From positions 1 through 64,000 of the forward strand of contig NZ_JAKSYJ010000196.1 of assembly GCF_022829365.1 (NCBI RefSeq): a DNA stretch of 64,000 nucleotides, written 5' to 3'. Shown here one piece after another: positions 17,277 to 26,246 of this stretch. Made by a program: the position numbers and the translations under genes. Numbering within the stretch: the first letter of the stretch is position 1; every line of letters begins with the position of its first letter. Origin of the DNA: Methylobacterium sp. J-077. Lineage in GTDB: Bacteria; Pseudomonadota; Alphaproteobacteria; Rhizobiales; Beijerinckiaceae. Below the pieces are notes generated by a model. The model had not been told where the DNA came from. It did not search any database and was given only the letters and a program-made list of their open reading frames with translations.

Positions 17277-17856
17277 CTCACACCCGCGCCATTTTCGGTC
17301 AGACATTTTTCTGTATTTCCGCATGCATTCGACATTAAAAACGATTGCCCGATCGAATTATCATTCCGGATTTTTCAAAATTCAAAACTAACTGATGAGC
17401 GTTACGAGAAAGATCTATTTATTTTCGATATCTGTGTCGACGATCCAGCAGATGCGGCGTCATATCGTCCATATCGCAACATAAACATGACAACTCTTCA
17501 AATAAACTCTAGGTTTATTGCTTAACAACGTGGAGAAAATTTGCAAATATTGATCGCCGCAAATCTTTCACCGAACACCAAATGCACATTTTACGGCCCG
17601 TAGGCCTGAATTCATCACTGACGATGCGGCTACGACACCGAGATCGCTGATCGCATCTGCCCCGTTGCGTCGAACCCGGTTCGGCACGAGCGGTGCCCCT
17701 CCCGGTCGAGAACGGCGCTCGCGAAGACGCTAATCTTCTACCGGATGAGATGTCCGTCGTTCTCTTGAAAGTCTGTTCCGTTCTCCATAAAGAACGCGCC
17801 GACCAGCCAGCCGGTCACGCATGCCGGCCCGATTCCGGCGCAAGAAGGAACAGCCG
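17277..17856. other. AT-rich divergent intergenic region
   Basis: 580 bp between the autotransporter (minus) and the transsulfuration enzyme (plus). Roughly 17320-17590 is strikingly AT-rich for this genome (for example around 17405-17425 and 17490-17525), which suits promoters, silencer binding or foreign origin. No open frame here resembles a protein. I looked for a SAM-responsive riboswitch ahead of 17857 and saw none. Confidence 0.55.
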
Positions 17857-19020
17857 ATGCCCGAGGGACTCGATGCCCGCACCATCGCGGCGACCAACGG
17901 GGTCGCCCAGGATACGGCCTTCGGGGCCGTGATCGCGCCGATCCATCTGTCGACGACCTTCAAGTTCCCGGCCTTCGAGCAGCCCGGCCCGTACGATTAC
18001 TCCCGGCTCGGCAATCCGACCCGCGACCAGCTCGCCGACACCATCGCCAAGCTGGAAGGCGGCGCCCGGGCCGTCATGGTGTCGAGCGGCATGGCGGCCC
18101 TCGATCTCGCCCTGTCGAGCCTGTGTCCCGGCGACCTCTTGGTCGCGCCGCATGATTGCTATGGCGGGACGCACCGGCTGCTCAGCCTGCGCGCCGCCCG
18201 CGGGCAGTACCGCGTGATCTTCGTCGACCAGACCGACCAGGCGGCCCTGGCCGCGGCGATCGCGGAAAAACCCAAGGTCGTGCTGGTCGAGACGCCGAGC
18301 AATCCGCTGATGCGGGTGGTGGATGTCCGGCGCGTCACCGGCCAGGCCAAGGCGGTCGGTGCCCTGGCCGTGGTCGACAACACCTTCCTGTCGCCGGCGC
18401 TGCAGCAGCCGCTCGCCCTCGGGGCGGATCTCGTCGTGCATTCCACCACGAAGTTCCTCAACGGCCATTCGGACGTGATCGGCGGAGCCGTGATCGCCGC
18501 CGAAGCGTCGGTCGGCGACGAACTCGCCGCCTGGGCCAACACGATCGGGGTCACGGGCTCGCCGCTGGACGCCTACCTGACGCTGCGCGGCATCCGCACC
18601 CTGTTCGTCCGGGTGGAGCGCCAGCAGCAGAATGCGGCGCAGCTCGCGGCCTTCCTCGACGCCCACCCGGCCGTGAGCCGGGTCCACTATCCGGGCCTGC
18701 CGAGCCATCCGGGCCACGCCATCGCCAAGGCGCAGCAGGCCGGGTTCGGCGCCATGCTGAGCTTCGAGCTAGCCGGCGGTCGCGCCGCCGTGAAGACCCT
18801 GGTGGAGACGCTGCGGGTGTTCACCCTGGCCGAGTCGCTGGGCGGCGTCGAGAGCCTGATCGCGCATCCGCCGACCATGACGCACGCGGCCATGGATCCC
18901 GAGGCGCGGGCCATCGCGGGCATCACGGACGGGCTGCTGCGCCTATCGATCGGCCTCGAAGCCGTGGACGACCTTCTGGCCGACCTGTCCCGCGGCCTGG
19001 AGGCGGTCACACGCGGTTGA
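17857..19020 (+). CDS. metB: Cystathionine gamma-synthase/gamma-lyase-like PLP enzyme
   Basis: 387 aa from ATG 17857, preceded by AAGAAGGA at a suitable distance. Cys/Met metabolism PLP enzyme: PIHLSTTFKFP, YDYSRLGNPTRDQLADTIAK, MVSSGMAALDLAL (phosphate-binding), VLVETPSNPLMRVVDV, VVDNTFLSPALQQPL, and VVHSTTKFLNGHSDVIGG carrying the PLP-binding Lys. SLGGVESLIAHP near the C-terminus is typical. STTKFLNGHSDV is close to MetB of enteric bacteria, so cystathionine gamma-synthase (methionine synthesis) is favoured, but gamma-lyase or O-acylhomoserine sulfhydrylase cannot be excluded by sight. Monocistronic. Confidence 0.88.
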   Translation: MPEGLDARTIAATNGVAQDTAFGAVIAPIHLSTTFKFPAFEQPGPYDYSRLGNPTRDQLADTIAKLEGGARAVMVSSGMAALDLALSSLCPGDLLVAPHDCYGGTHRLLSLRAARGQYRVIFVDQTDQAALAAAIAEKPKVVLVETPSNPLMRVVDVRRVTGQAKAVGALAVVDNTFLSPALQQPLALGADLVVHSTTKFLNGHSDVIGGAVIAAEASVGDELAAWANTIGVTGSPLDAYLTLRGIRTLFVRVERQQQNAAQLAAFLDAHPAVSRVHYPGLPSHPGHAIAKAQQAGFGAMLSFELAGGRAAVKTLVETLRVFTLAESLGGVESLIAHPPTMTHAAMDPEARAIAGITDGLLRLSIGLEAVDDLLADLSRGLEAVTRG

Positions 19021-19029
19021 GCCGGCCGC

Positions 19030-19806
19030 TCACTCGTCCTCGACCACGCTGAACCCGGACTCGTCCTCGACCACCCGGTACCGGGACAGCCGCAGGGTCT
19101 GGGACCGCTCCGCCGCCTCGTCCCGGCATTTCTGGACATGGGCGGTCCGGTTGACGACCTGCAGGTTCGGCGCGCCCCAGTAGCCGAGCAGCTCCGGCCA
19201 GGGCGCGTCGCGATGCTCGCGCCAGACCCGGTAGAGCGGCAGGGCGTGGTCGATTTCGGCGGTGCGCAGCAGCCGCTTGCCGGAGGCCTTGCAGCGATGC
19301 CCCTGGTAACGCTTCAGCGCGCGAACCTGCTCGTGCGGGGCGATCCAGAATTTCCAGGCGGCGACACAGGCCGCGTGCCAGGCGGCCTTGCCGTTCGGGA
19401 CGCCCTGCCCCCAGAGGTCGCGATGCCAGCCGAACCGGTAGACCGGCTGCCCGCAGATGCAGCAGGCGCCGCGGCCGCGGGCGAAGGCCGGTTCGCGGAA
19501 CGGGGCCGGGGGCACCCGGAAGCTCGCCGGGCGGCCGCCGGCGCCGCCCTCACCGAGTTGCCAGGTCCAGCCCTCCGGCGTGCCCGAGCGCGCCGCCAGG
19601 GCCCGGGCCAGCCGGTCGGCTCGCAGGATGTGGTTGCGCCAGTAGCTCTCCACCGCCAGCCGCGGCGTCGGCGGGATAAGCGGCCGCGTCAGGGCGTGGT
19701 GCAGCACCGGGGCCGGGAAGATCGCCGGCAGGGCCCGTTCCAGCCGGGCCCGGGCCTTGGCGTTCTTCTGGTCGCGCCAGCCGGATGTCGTGATCGATGC
19801 CGTCAT
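19030..19806 (-). CDS. HNH endonuclease-like protein
   Basis: 258 aa from ATG 19806. Two Cys/His clusters are visible: GACCICGQPVYRFGWHRDLW with WHAACVAAWKFW, and RCKASGKRLLRTAEIDHALPLYRVWREH with APNLQVVNRTAHVQKC. The second resembles an HNH core (EIDHALPL, then N...H...C). It is standalone and not next to methylase or phage genes. A frame extension to 19902 runs through the palindrome at 19886-19901 and is not needed. Function as a DNA endonuclease is inferred from the motif only. Confidence 0.7.
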   Translation of the reverse strand: MTASITTSGWRDQKNAKARARLERALPAIFPAPVLHHALTRPLIPPTPRLAVESYWRNHILRADRLARALAARSGTPEGWTWQLGEGGAGGRPASFRVPPAPFREPAFARGRGACCICGQPVYRFGWHRDLWGQGVPNGKAAWHAACVAAWKFWIAPHEQVRALKRYQGHRCKASGKRLLRTAEIDHALPLYRVWREHRDAPWPELLGYWGAPNLQVVNRTAHVQKCRDEAAERSQTLRLSRYRVVEDESGFSVVEDE

Positions 19807-19885
19807 GCCGTGCCGTGCTAGCGCGCGACGCGCGGGAAGGCGACGGCATCCGGGCCACAGGTTCGGGCTGCTGAGGTTAAGACAA

Positions 19886-19901
19886 TGTTTCCCGTGAAAC
19901 A
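19886..19901. promoter_or_regulatory. ParB-box (parS)-like palindrome 1
   Basis: TGTTTCCCGTGAAACA differs from the widely conserved parS palindrome TGTTTCACGTGAAACA at one central base. It lies 80 bp upstream of the HNH gene and is the exact reverse complement of the copy at 48994-49009. Confidence 0.5.
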
Positions 19902-19918
19902 TCGGCCCCGGCGGTCGC

Positions 19919-22105
19919 CTACAGGTCGACCGCCATCGACAGCAGGTAGGTGCGTGGGCCGCCCTGGAAAAACGTCCCGAACGAGGCGACCCCGGTCCAG
20001 TACCGGGTACCGGTGGCGTTCAGCACGTTGGCCCGGAACGTCGTCCGGCGCCCATCGATCACCGTGGTGTAGCGCAGGCCGAGATCGAGCCGCGCCCAGT
20101 CCGGCAGGGCCTGGGTGTTGGCGAGGTCGACATACTGCCGCCCGGTGTAGATCACCGCCCCGTCGACTGTCAGGCCCGGCAGCCCGGGTAGGTCCCACTC
20201 GGCGCCGAGATTGAGCTGCACGTCCGGCACCCCGATTGGCACGTGACCCAGATTGCTGGCGGTGGCCGTCTGGGTGAGGACGCCGTCGAGCAGGCTGAGA
20301 CCGCCCAGCACCCGCAACTCCGGGGTGATCTCGCCGTAGACGCTGAACTCGAGCCCGCTGACGCGCTGCTCGCCCGTCTGGGCGAAGCTTCGAGTGATGG
20401 GGTTCGCCTCCCCGTTCGGCTGGGTAATCCGAAAGGCGCTGAACGTGCCACCGATCCGCCCGAAATCGAGCTTCACGCCGGCCTCGACCTGATGCGCCAC
20501 GTAGGGTGCCAGGATCGTGCCGGCATTGCTGGCCGACAGGGGGGCAACGTCGCCGCGGCTCAGACCCTCGATAGAGTTGGCGTAGAGCGAGACGGCGTCC
20601 CACGGCCGCACCACGAGGCCGACCACCGGGGTGGTCGCGCTCTTGTCGTAGGCGGAACTCGGCGTGCCGACATTGGCCAGGTAATTGTGCGCCTCGACCC
20701 ACTGCTGGCGCACACCCAGCGTCAGCAGGATGTGCTCGTCGAGGCCCGAGAGCGTGTCGGCCACCGAGACCCCCGACAGCGTGCTGTCGGACAAGCGCGG
20801 CCGCCCGGCGGTGATCGGCGGGGGAATGTAGGTGGCTAGGCGCGGCGCGTAGATGTTCGACAGGTAGGCGTCCCGCCCGGCGGGAAGTTGCCGCGCCGTA
20901 TCCTCGTTATAGGCCGAGGCCTGCACCACGACGGCGTGGTGGACGAAGCCGGTCTCGAACCGGGCCCGGGCACCGCCATCATAGGTCGAGCGGTCGATAC
21001 CCATCGCGTAGAATTGCGGCGTGCTGGTCGTGTCGCCGCGGGCATTGAGGATGGTCGGGGCCGACTGGAAGTAGCGATCCACCTCGGTCTGCGCACCGCC
21101 GGCATCGGCAAACAGCGTGATCGCGTCAGTGACGTCGTATTCCAGGCGCAGCAGGCCGCCGCGGTCGTCGATATCCGAGTACTCCCAGCGCTGGGTCAGG
21201 TTGAGGCGGCCGTCCGGCGCCCGCGGGACCGGCACGCCGGCCTTGAGCTGGAACGGGCGCAGGGGCGCGTCGAAGCGGTCGGTCTGTGCCAACAGGTAGA
21301 GCCCGGCCCGGACCTTCTCGCCCTGATAGTCGAGGGCGAGCGCCCCGACCCCGGTCGTCTCGGATTGGTGGGCGAACGGCGTGTCCCCGCCATGCAGGCT
21401 GCCGACGAAGCGGGCGCCCCATTCCCGGCCGGGGCCGAAGCGGCGTGCGACGTCGAGTTGGCTGCCGCCCCGGGCAACCGAGCCGTAATCCAGGGTGAAC
21501 CGGGTCAGGTCATCGCCAGCCCGCTTGGGGACGACGTTGACCACGCCGCCGACCGCGCCGTTCGGCGAGACCCCGGACAGGGCCGCGGAGGGTCCCTTCA
21601 GCACCTCGATCCGCTCCGCATAGTCGGTGAAGACCCGGAAGCTCGGCGCGACGCCGTAGACGCCGTCGAAGGCGATCTCGCCGCTGGTCCCCTCGCCGGA
21701 CGGGAAACCGCGGATGGAGAACGAATCGAACGGCGCGCCACTGGTCTGGGTGGCGCGCACCGACGGGTCGCGGCTGAGCGCCTCGGACACGGTGCGGGCC
21801 TGTTGGTCGCGCACGAAGGTGTCGGTGTAGCTCACTACGCTGAACGGCGCTGTTCTGGTTTCTGTATTGGCCAGCAGGCCGGCGCGCCCGCCTTGCGCGA
21901 CTTGGCCGCCGGCATAGGCCGGCATGATCCCGCGTGGCGTGGCCGTGCTCTCCACCGAGAGTTCGTCGAGCTGGACGGCGGATCCGGGCCGGACATCCTC
22001 GGCTCGCGCGGCACCAGGATCGACGACGAGCAGAACATTCACATTCAAGATCAGAGAGGCATAGAGAAACAGCGGCGCGCAGCGGCCAGAACGCATTAGG
22101 GACAT
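19919..22105 (-). CDS. TonB-dependent siderophore receptor
   Basis: 728 aa from ATG 22105, giving a signal peptide (MSLMRSGRCAPLFLYASLIL ... GAARAED); a GTG 17 codons upstream is possible. Outer-membrane beta-barrel that imports ferric siderophores using TonB energy. Plug domain: VSYTDTFVRDQQARTVSEAL, SFSIRGFPSG, RIEVLKGPSAALSG, GAVGGVVNVVPKRA. Barrel ends in a C-terminal aromatic/hydrophobic strand (TYLLSMAVDL). There is no N-terminal FecA-type signalling domain. The upstream region is AT-rich with an inverted repeat at 22238-22251. It stands alone, with no siderophore synthesis genes nearby. Confidence 0.92.
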   Translation of the reverse strand: MSLMRSGRCAPLFLYASLILNVNVLLVVDPGAARAEDVRPGSAVQLDELSVESTATPRGIMPAYAGGQVAQGGRAGLLANTETRTAPFSVVSYTDTFVRDQQARTVSEALSRDPSVRATQTSGAPFDSFSIRGFPSGEGTSGEIAFDGVYGVAPSFRVFTDYAERIEVLKGPSAALSGVSPNGAVGGVVNVVPKRAGDDLTRFTLDYGSVARGGSQLDVARRFGPGREWGARFVGSLHGGDTPFAHQSETTGVGALALDYQGEKVRAGLYLLAQTDRFDAPLRPFQLKAGVPVPRAPDGRLNLTQRWEYSDIDDRGGLLRLEYDVTDAITLFADAGGAQTEVDRYFQSAPTILNARGDTTSTPQFYAMGIDRSTYDGGARARFETGFVHHAVVVQASAYNEDTARQLPAGRDAYLSNIYAPRLATYIPPPITAGRPRLSDSTLSGVSVADTLSGLDEHILLTLGVRQQWVEAHNYLANVGTPSSAYDKSATTPVVGLVVRPWDAVSLYANSIEGLSRGDVAPLSASNAGTILAPYVAHQVEAGVKLDFGRIGGTFSAFRITQPNGEANPITRSFAQTGEQRVSGLEFSVYGEITPELRVLGGLSLLDGVLTQTATASNLGHVPIGVPDVQLNLGAEWDLPGLPGLTVDGAVIYTGRQYVDLANTQALPDWARLDLGLRYTTVIDGRRTTFRANVLNATGTRYWTGVASFGTFFQGGPRTYLLSMAVDL

Positions 22106-22706
22106 CTTGGACGAATCGATTTCTCGGAGCGGAGCCGATCGAAGCTGCCGTTTCACGGCGCACGCAGCAAGTCAACATAAACAAATCGTTCTTATCGGTT
22201 TTTAATTTTTATAATTCCATACATTTTCGGATTTTCATCTCGAATACGAGAGAAATATTTCGCTAATACATCAAAATTTCAGGTCGATATTCGCGATGCA
22301 CTGCACGACATACAGTACCTTCACGCCGCAAGCAGAGTCACGAGGGTCGTAAAGATCAATCCAGTCCTGACGCGCGCGCCAGCGCAGCCGGGTCGGATCG
22401 CGCAAGCTTCCCGGCGTTGTGCTGCACGATCCGGCCGAGGCGGCGGAGCGCGTCGTGCGGATGATCGGGGATCGCGCGATCATCGGCTTGTCCGAGCGGC
22501 GCATCCCGGCCGGGCATGGGCGTCCACGGCGACACGCAAGGGGCGGTCGCGATGGCCGCGCCCCAAGGGAGATCGCAATCGGGCCGATGGCTGAGGTGAT
22601 CGCCGCCTGAGACCGCGGGTTTCGGCCGCGACCCGGCGCGCTGTCATGCAATCGTCGCAGATGGGCCAGAAAGCCACTCGCTGCTTGCGAGGCTGAGAGG
22701 GGCTCC
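22106..22706. other. Divergent intergenic region, AT-rich on the receptor side
   Basis: About 600 bp. 22170-22280 is AT-rich and probably holds the receptor promoter; TCTCG-AATA-CGAGA at 22238-22251 is a perfect 5-bp-arm inverted repeat that could be an operator. I could not match a Fur, Irr or RirA consensus by eye. The part nearer 22706 is GC-rich and shows no gene I can support. Confidence 0.5.
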
Positions 22707-25052
22707 ATGGATTTCCACCGTCGCTTCACGGTTCTGATGTGTGCCCCCGCCTTCGATCCGGACGACCTGGAGGGTGCGCGCGTCGCCCAGATCGTGGCCG
22801 CGGTCGAGAATCGCGGCTTCGAGGTGGTGCGGGCCCGGCGCGTCGAGGACGCGGCCATCGCGGTGCAGACCGATGCCGCGATCGGCTGCATGGTGGTCGA
22901 CTGGGGCAAGCGCGGCCTCGACGGCAAGGCCGCCGCGCTCATCGACATGATGCGCAAGCGCGGCCTGGAGATGCCGATCGTCATCATGGTCCGCCGCAAG
23001 CGGCTGGAGGACATCCCGGTCGAGCTCCTGGACTTCATCGACGGCTACATCTTCCTGGCGGAAGAGACCCCCGAATTCATCGCCCGCGGCCTGGTCAGCC
23101 GGGTGACGCAATATGCCCAGACGCTGAAGACGCCGTTCTTCGGCGCGCTGGTCGATTACGCCGAGAAGGGCAACCAGCTCTGGACTTGCCCGGGCCACAA
23201 CGGCGGCATTTTCTATAACCGCTCGCCGATCGGACGGATCTTCGTCGAGCACCTGGGCGAGGCGATCTTCCGCGATGACCTCGACAACTCGGTCCTCGAT
23301 CTCGGCGACCTCCTGACCCACGAGGGCCCGGCGCTGAAGGCCCAGAAGGAGGCCGCCAAGATCTTCGGGGCGGAGAAGACCTACTTCGTCCTCAACGGCA
23401 CCTCGGCCTCCAACAAGATCGTGCTGTCCTCCCTGGTGGCCGAGGACGACCTCGTGCTGTTCGACCGCAACAACCATAAGGCGGCCCATCACGGCGCCCT
23501 ATTCCTCGGCGGCGGCATCCCGATCTTCCTGGAGACCGACCGGAATGCCTACGGCCTGATCGGCCCGATCTATCACGAGGCCCTGGACGAGACCCGGATC
23601 CGCGAGAAGATCCGGGCGAACCCTCTGGTGACCGACCCGGAGGCGTGGCGCCGGGAGCGGCCGTTCCGGGTCGCGGTGATCGAGCAATGCACCTACGACG
23701 GCACGATCTACGACGCGCAGGAGATCCTGGAGAAGATCGGCCACCTCTGCGACTATATCCTATTCGACGAGGCCTGGGCGGGCTTCATGAAGTTCCACCC
23801 GCTCTACGCCCGCCGCTTCGCCATGGGCCTCACCGGCCTCGACGAGACCTCGCCGGGCATCGTGGCCACGCAATCGACCCACAAGCAGCTCGCGAGCTTC
23901 TCCCAGGCCTCGCAGATCCACACCCGCGACGGCCATATCCGCGGCCAGACCCGGCGGGTCGAGCACAAGCGGCTCAACGAGAGTTTTCTGGTCCACGCCT
24001 CCACGTCACCCTTCTACCCCCTGTTCGCCTCCCTCGATGTCGGCGCCCAGATGATGAAGGGCCGCTCCGGCATGATCCTGTGGGACGACACGATCCGCCT
24101 CGGGATCGAGTGGCGCAAGAAGGTCCGGGCGATCCGCCGGGAATTCGAGGAGCACGAGGCCGACCCGCTGCGCCGCTGGTTCTTCGACCCGTTCGTGCCG
24201 GACGTGACCCGCAGCGCCGACGGGGCCGAGATGCCCTGGGAGAAGGTGCCCACCGACGAGCTCGCCTCCGACCCGCGGCACTGGGAACTGAAGCCCGGCG
24301 CCCGCTGGCACGGGTTCACCCATGTCGCCCCGGGCTACGCGATCACCGACCCGAACAAGCTCACGGTGCTCACCCCGGGCTTCGACCGGCGGACCGGGGC
24401 CTATGCCGACCACGGCGTGCCGGCGCCGATCGTGGCCCAATACCTGCGTGAGAACCGGATCGTCGCCGAGAAGAACGACCTGAACTCGCTGCTCTTCCTG
24501 CTGACCCCGGGGGTCGAATCGTCCAAGGCCGGGACGCTGATCTCCGGCCTCGTCGCCTTCAAGCGACTCCACGACGACAACGTGCCGCTGGAGGAGGCCA
24601 TGCCGGAATTCGTCAACCGCCGGCCCAACCGCTACCGAGGCGTGCGCCTGCGCGATCTCTGCGCCGAGTTCCACGCCTTCCACCGCGAGGCCGGCACCTC
24701 CGCACTCCAGCGCCGGCAATTCGCCCCCGAGCACCTGCCCGAGATGGTGATGCCGCCCAAGAAGGCCGCCCAGATGCTGACCCGCAACAAGGTCGATTAC
24801 GTGCCGATCGCCGAGGCCGAGGGGCGCATCGCCACGACCCTGATGCTGGTCTACCCGCCGGGGATCGGCACGGTCCTGCCGGGTGAGCGCCTGGACGACC
24901 GCGCCAAGCCGATGCTCGACTATTTCAAGATGTTCGAGGCCTCGGCCAACCTGTTCCCGGGCTTCGAGGCCGAGATCCAGGGGGTCTATCGCGAGGTCGA
25001 GCCGGACGGGCGGATCCGCTTCCACACCTACGTCGTGCGGGACGGCGCCTGA
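22707..25052 (+). CDS. Orn/Lys/Arg decarboxylase (fold-type I PLP)
   Basis: 781 aa from ATG 22707, with AGAGGGG just upstream. Residues ~1-125 are the response-regulator-like N-terminal wing domain of this family (FTVLMCAPAFDPDDLEGARV). The PLP core follows: LWTCPGHNGGIFYNRSPIG, YFVLNGTSASNKIVLSSLV, FDRNNHKAAHHGAL, YILFDEAWAGFMKFHPLY, and IVATQSTHKQLASFSQ with the PLP-binding Lys. The C-terminal domain contains PPGIGTVLPGERL. It decarboxylates lysine, ornithine or arginine to cadaverine, putrescine or agmatine; which one cannot be told here. Its stop overlaps the next start (TGATG), so it is coupled to the GNAT gene. Confidence 0.92.
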   Translation: MDFHRRFTVLMCAPAFDPDDLEGARVAQIVAAVENRGFEVVRARRVEDAAIAVQTDAAIGCMVVDWGKRGLDGKAAALIDMMRKRGLEMPIVIMVRRKRLEDIPVELLDFIDGYIFLAEETPEFIARGLVSRVTQYAQTLKTPFFGALVDYAEKGNQLWTCPGHNGGIFYNRSPIGRIFVEHLGEAIFRDDLDNSVLDLGDLLTHEGPALKAQKEAAKIFGAEKTYFVLNGTSASNKIVLSSLVAEDDLVLFDRNNHKAAHHGALFLGGGIPIFLETDRNAYGLIGPIYHEALDETRIREKIRANPLVTDPEAWRRERPFRVAVIEQCTYDGTIYDAQEILEKIGHLCDYILFDEAWAGFMKFHPLYARRFAMGLTGLDETSPGIVATQSTHKQLASFSQASQIHTRDGHIRGQTRRVEHKRLNESFLVHASTSPFYPLFASLDVGAQMMKGRSGMILWDDTIRLGIEWRKKVRAIRREFEEHEADPLRRWFFDPFVPDVTRSADGAEMPWEKVPTDELASDPRHWELKPGARWHGFTHVAPGYAITDPNKLTVLTPGFDRRTGAYADHGVPAPIVAQYLRENRIVAEKNDLNSLLFLLTPGVESSKAGTLISGLVAFKRLHDDNVPLEEAMPEFVNRRPNRYRGVRLRDLCAEFHAFHREAGTSALQRRQFAPEHLPEMVMPPKKAAQMLTRNKVDYVPIAEAEGRIATTLMLVYPPGIGTVLPGERLDDRAKPMLDYFKMFEASANLFPGFEAEIQGVYREVEPDGRIRFHTYVVRDGA

Positions 25053-25636
25053 TGGAGATCGAGCCCGAGGAAGGCGCCCCGATTCCGACCCGGCCGAGCC
25101 CGGACATCATCATCCGCGCCTCCTCGGACGCCGATGTCGAGGCCATGGTGGCGATCTACGAGCACCATATCGGCAAGGGCGTGGGCGACGTCGCCGATTT
25201 CGACGACGAGGCGCGGCTGCTGCCCGACGACCTGAAGCGGCGGCGCAAGACCATGCGCAAGAAGCGCCTGCCCCACCTCGTCGCCGAGCGCGCCGGCCAG
25301 GTGGCGGGCTACGCCTACGCGGTGCCGTTCCGGAAGCGCCCGGCCTATCGCTACACCCTCAAGCACTCGATCTACGTGCATCCCGACCACCTCCATGCCG
25401 GGATCGGCCGCCGCCTTCTGCCGGCCCTGATCGAGGCCTGCGCAGCCGGCGGCTACCGGCAGATGATCGGCTACATCGACGCGCAGAACGCGGCGTCCTT
25501 ACGCCTCCACGAGACCTGCGGCTTCGTCCGCGTCGGCCTGCTCAAGGCGGTGGGGTTCAAGTACGGCCGCTGGTCCGACAGCGTGATGGTGCAGCGGCCG
25601 CTCGGCACCGGCTCCGAGGACCAGCCCGGGGCGTAG
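25052..25636 (+). CDS. GNAT acetyltransferase, phosphinothricin acetyltransferase-like
   Basis: 194 aa, starting inside the decarboxylase stop codon (TGATG), so translation is coupled. GNAT fold: IIIRASSDADVEAMVAIYEH at the N-terminus, HSIYVHPDHLHAGIGRRLLP (acetyl-CoA-binding Q/RxxGxG/A-like loop), YIDAQNAASLRLHETCGF and VGLLKAVGFKYGRW, the last typical of the phosphinothricin/methionine sulfoximine acetyltransferase branch. Coupling to a polyamine-forming decarboxylase suggests it may acetylate the amine product or a related amino compound; that is inference. Confidence 0.85.
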   Translation: MEIEPEEGAPIPTRPSPDIIIRASSDADVEAMVAIYEHHIGKGVGDVADFDDEARLLPDDLKRRRKTMRKKRLPHLVAERAGQVAGYAYAVPFRKRPAYRYTLKHSIYVHPDHLHAGIGRRLLPALIEACAAGGYRQMIGYIDAQNAASLRLHETCGFVRVGLLKAVGFKYGRWSDSVMVQRPLGTGSEDQPGA

Positions 25637-25655
25637 TCGGACGCGACGGGACCGG

Positions 25656-26246
25656 TCAGTGCCCTTCGGCTGGGGCTGGCCGGGCCGTGGCGACGAGGTC
25701 GATATCGACCCCGACGTCGAGGGCGACCCATTGTCCGGAGGCCCAGGCGCCCTGGCCGATTCCGAAATCGGTGCGGACGAGGCCGACATGCCCGGTGGCG
25801 TGCGCTTGGGGGCCGTCGAGCGACAGGTGGAAGGGCAGCGTCAGCGGGTGTTTCGTGCCGCGGATCGTCAGGTCGCCGACGGCTTCGTAGTCGCCCTGGC
25901 CCTTGTCGACCAAGCGGGTTGCCTCGAACCGGGCCTGGTTGGCGCTCGCCACGTCGAACCAGTCCTTCTGGGGCAGCGCCGTGTCGCGCTGGGCGTCGCC
26001 GGTGCGGGCGCTGCCGAGATCGACCAGCACCGTGGCGTGGCCGGCCTCGGGCTTGGCGGGATCGAAATCCACCGTTGCCTCGAAGCGTTCGAAGCGGCCG
26101 GAGAACGGAGTCCCGACCTGCACACCCGAGAACCGGATCGCGCTCCTGGCCGGATCCACCGCCCACTCGGCGGCGGCGGCCGGGAACCCGGCGCCCGACA
26201 GGGCGGCCGACAGGCACAGGGCGAGGCGCGGGCGACGCAGCGTCAT
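25656..26246 (-). CDS. YceI-family periplasmic lipid-binding protein (1)
   Basis: 196 aa from ATG 26246 with signal peptide (MTLRRPRLALCLSAALSGAG, cleavage near PAAAAEW). YceI lipocalin-like barrel that binds isoprenoid-type lipids: WAVDPARSAIRF at the start of the mature protein, then ATVDFDPAKPEAGHATVLVD, KDWFDVASANQARFEAT, GDLTIRGTKHPLTLPFHLSL, DFGIGQGAWASGQ. Its start overlaps the cytochrome b561 stop by 4 bp. It is the last gene of a YceI-b561-YceI operon. Confidence 0.9.
   Translation of the reverse strand: MTLRRPRLALCLSAALSGAGFPAAAAEWAVDPARSAIRFSGVQVGTPFSGRFERFEATVDFDPAKPEAGHATVLVDLGSARTGDAQRDTALPQKDWFDVASANQARFEATRLVDKGQGDYEAVGDLTIRGTKHPLTLPFHLSLDGPQAHATGHVGLVRTDFGIGQGAWASGQWVALDVGVDIDLVATARPAPAEGH

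Noticed and set aside
14226..17525. 1099-codon plus-strand open frame
   Set aside because: Shadow of the autotransporter gene; no protein-like motifs.
17700..17856. SAM riboswitch ahead of the cystathionine gamma-synthase-like gene
   Set aside because: No match to SAM-I or SAM-II consensus and no convincing pseudoknot by eye.
22170..22280. Fur/Irr-type iron box upstream of the siderophore receptor
   Set aside because: The region is AT-rich, but no stretch matches the Fur, Irr or RirA consensus well enough to call. A short inverted repeat is noted instead.
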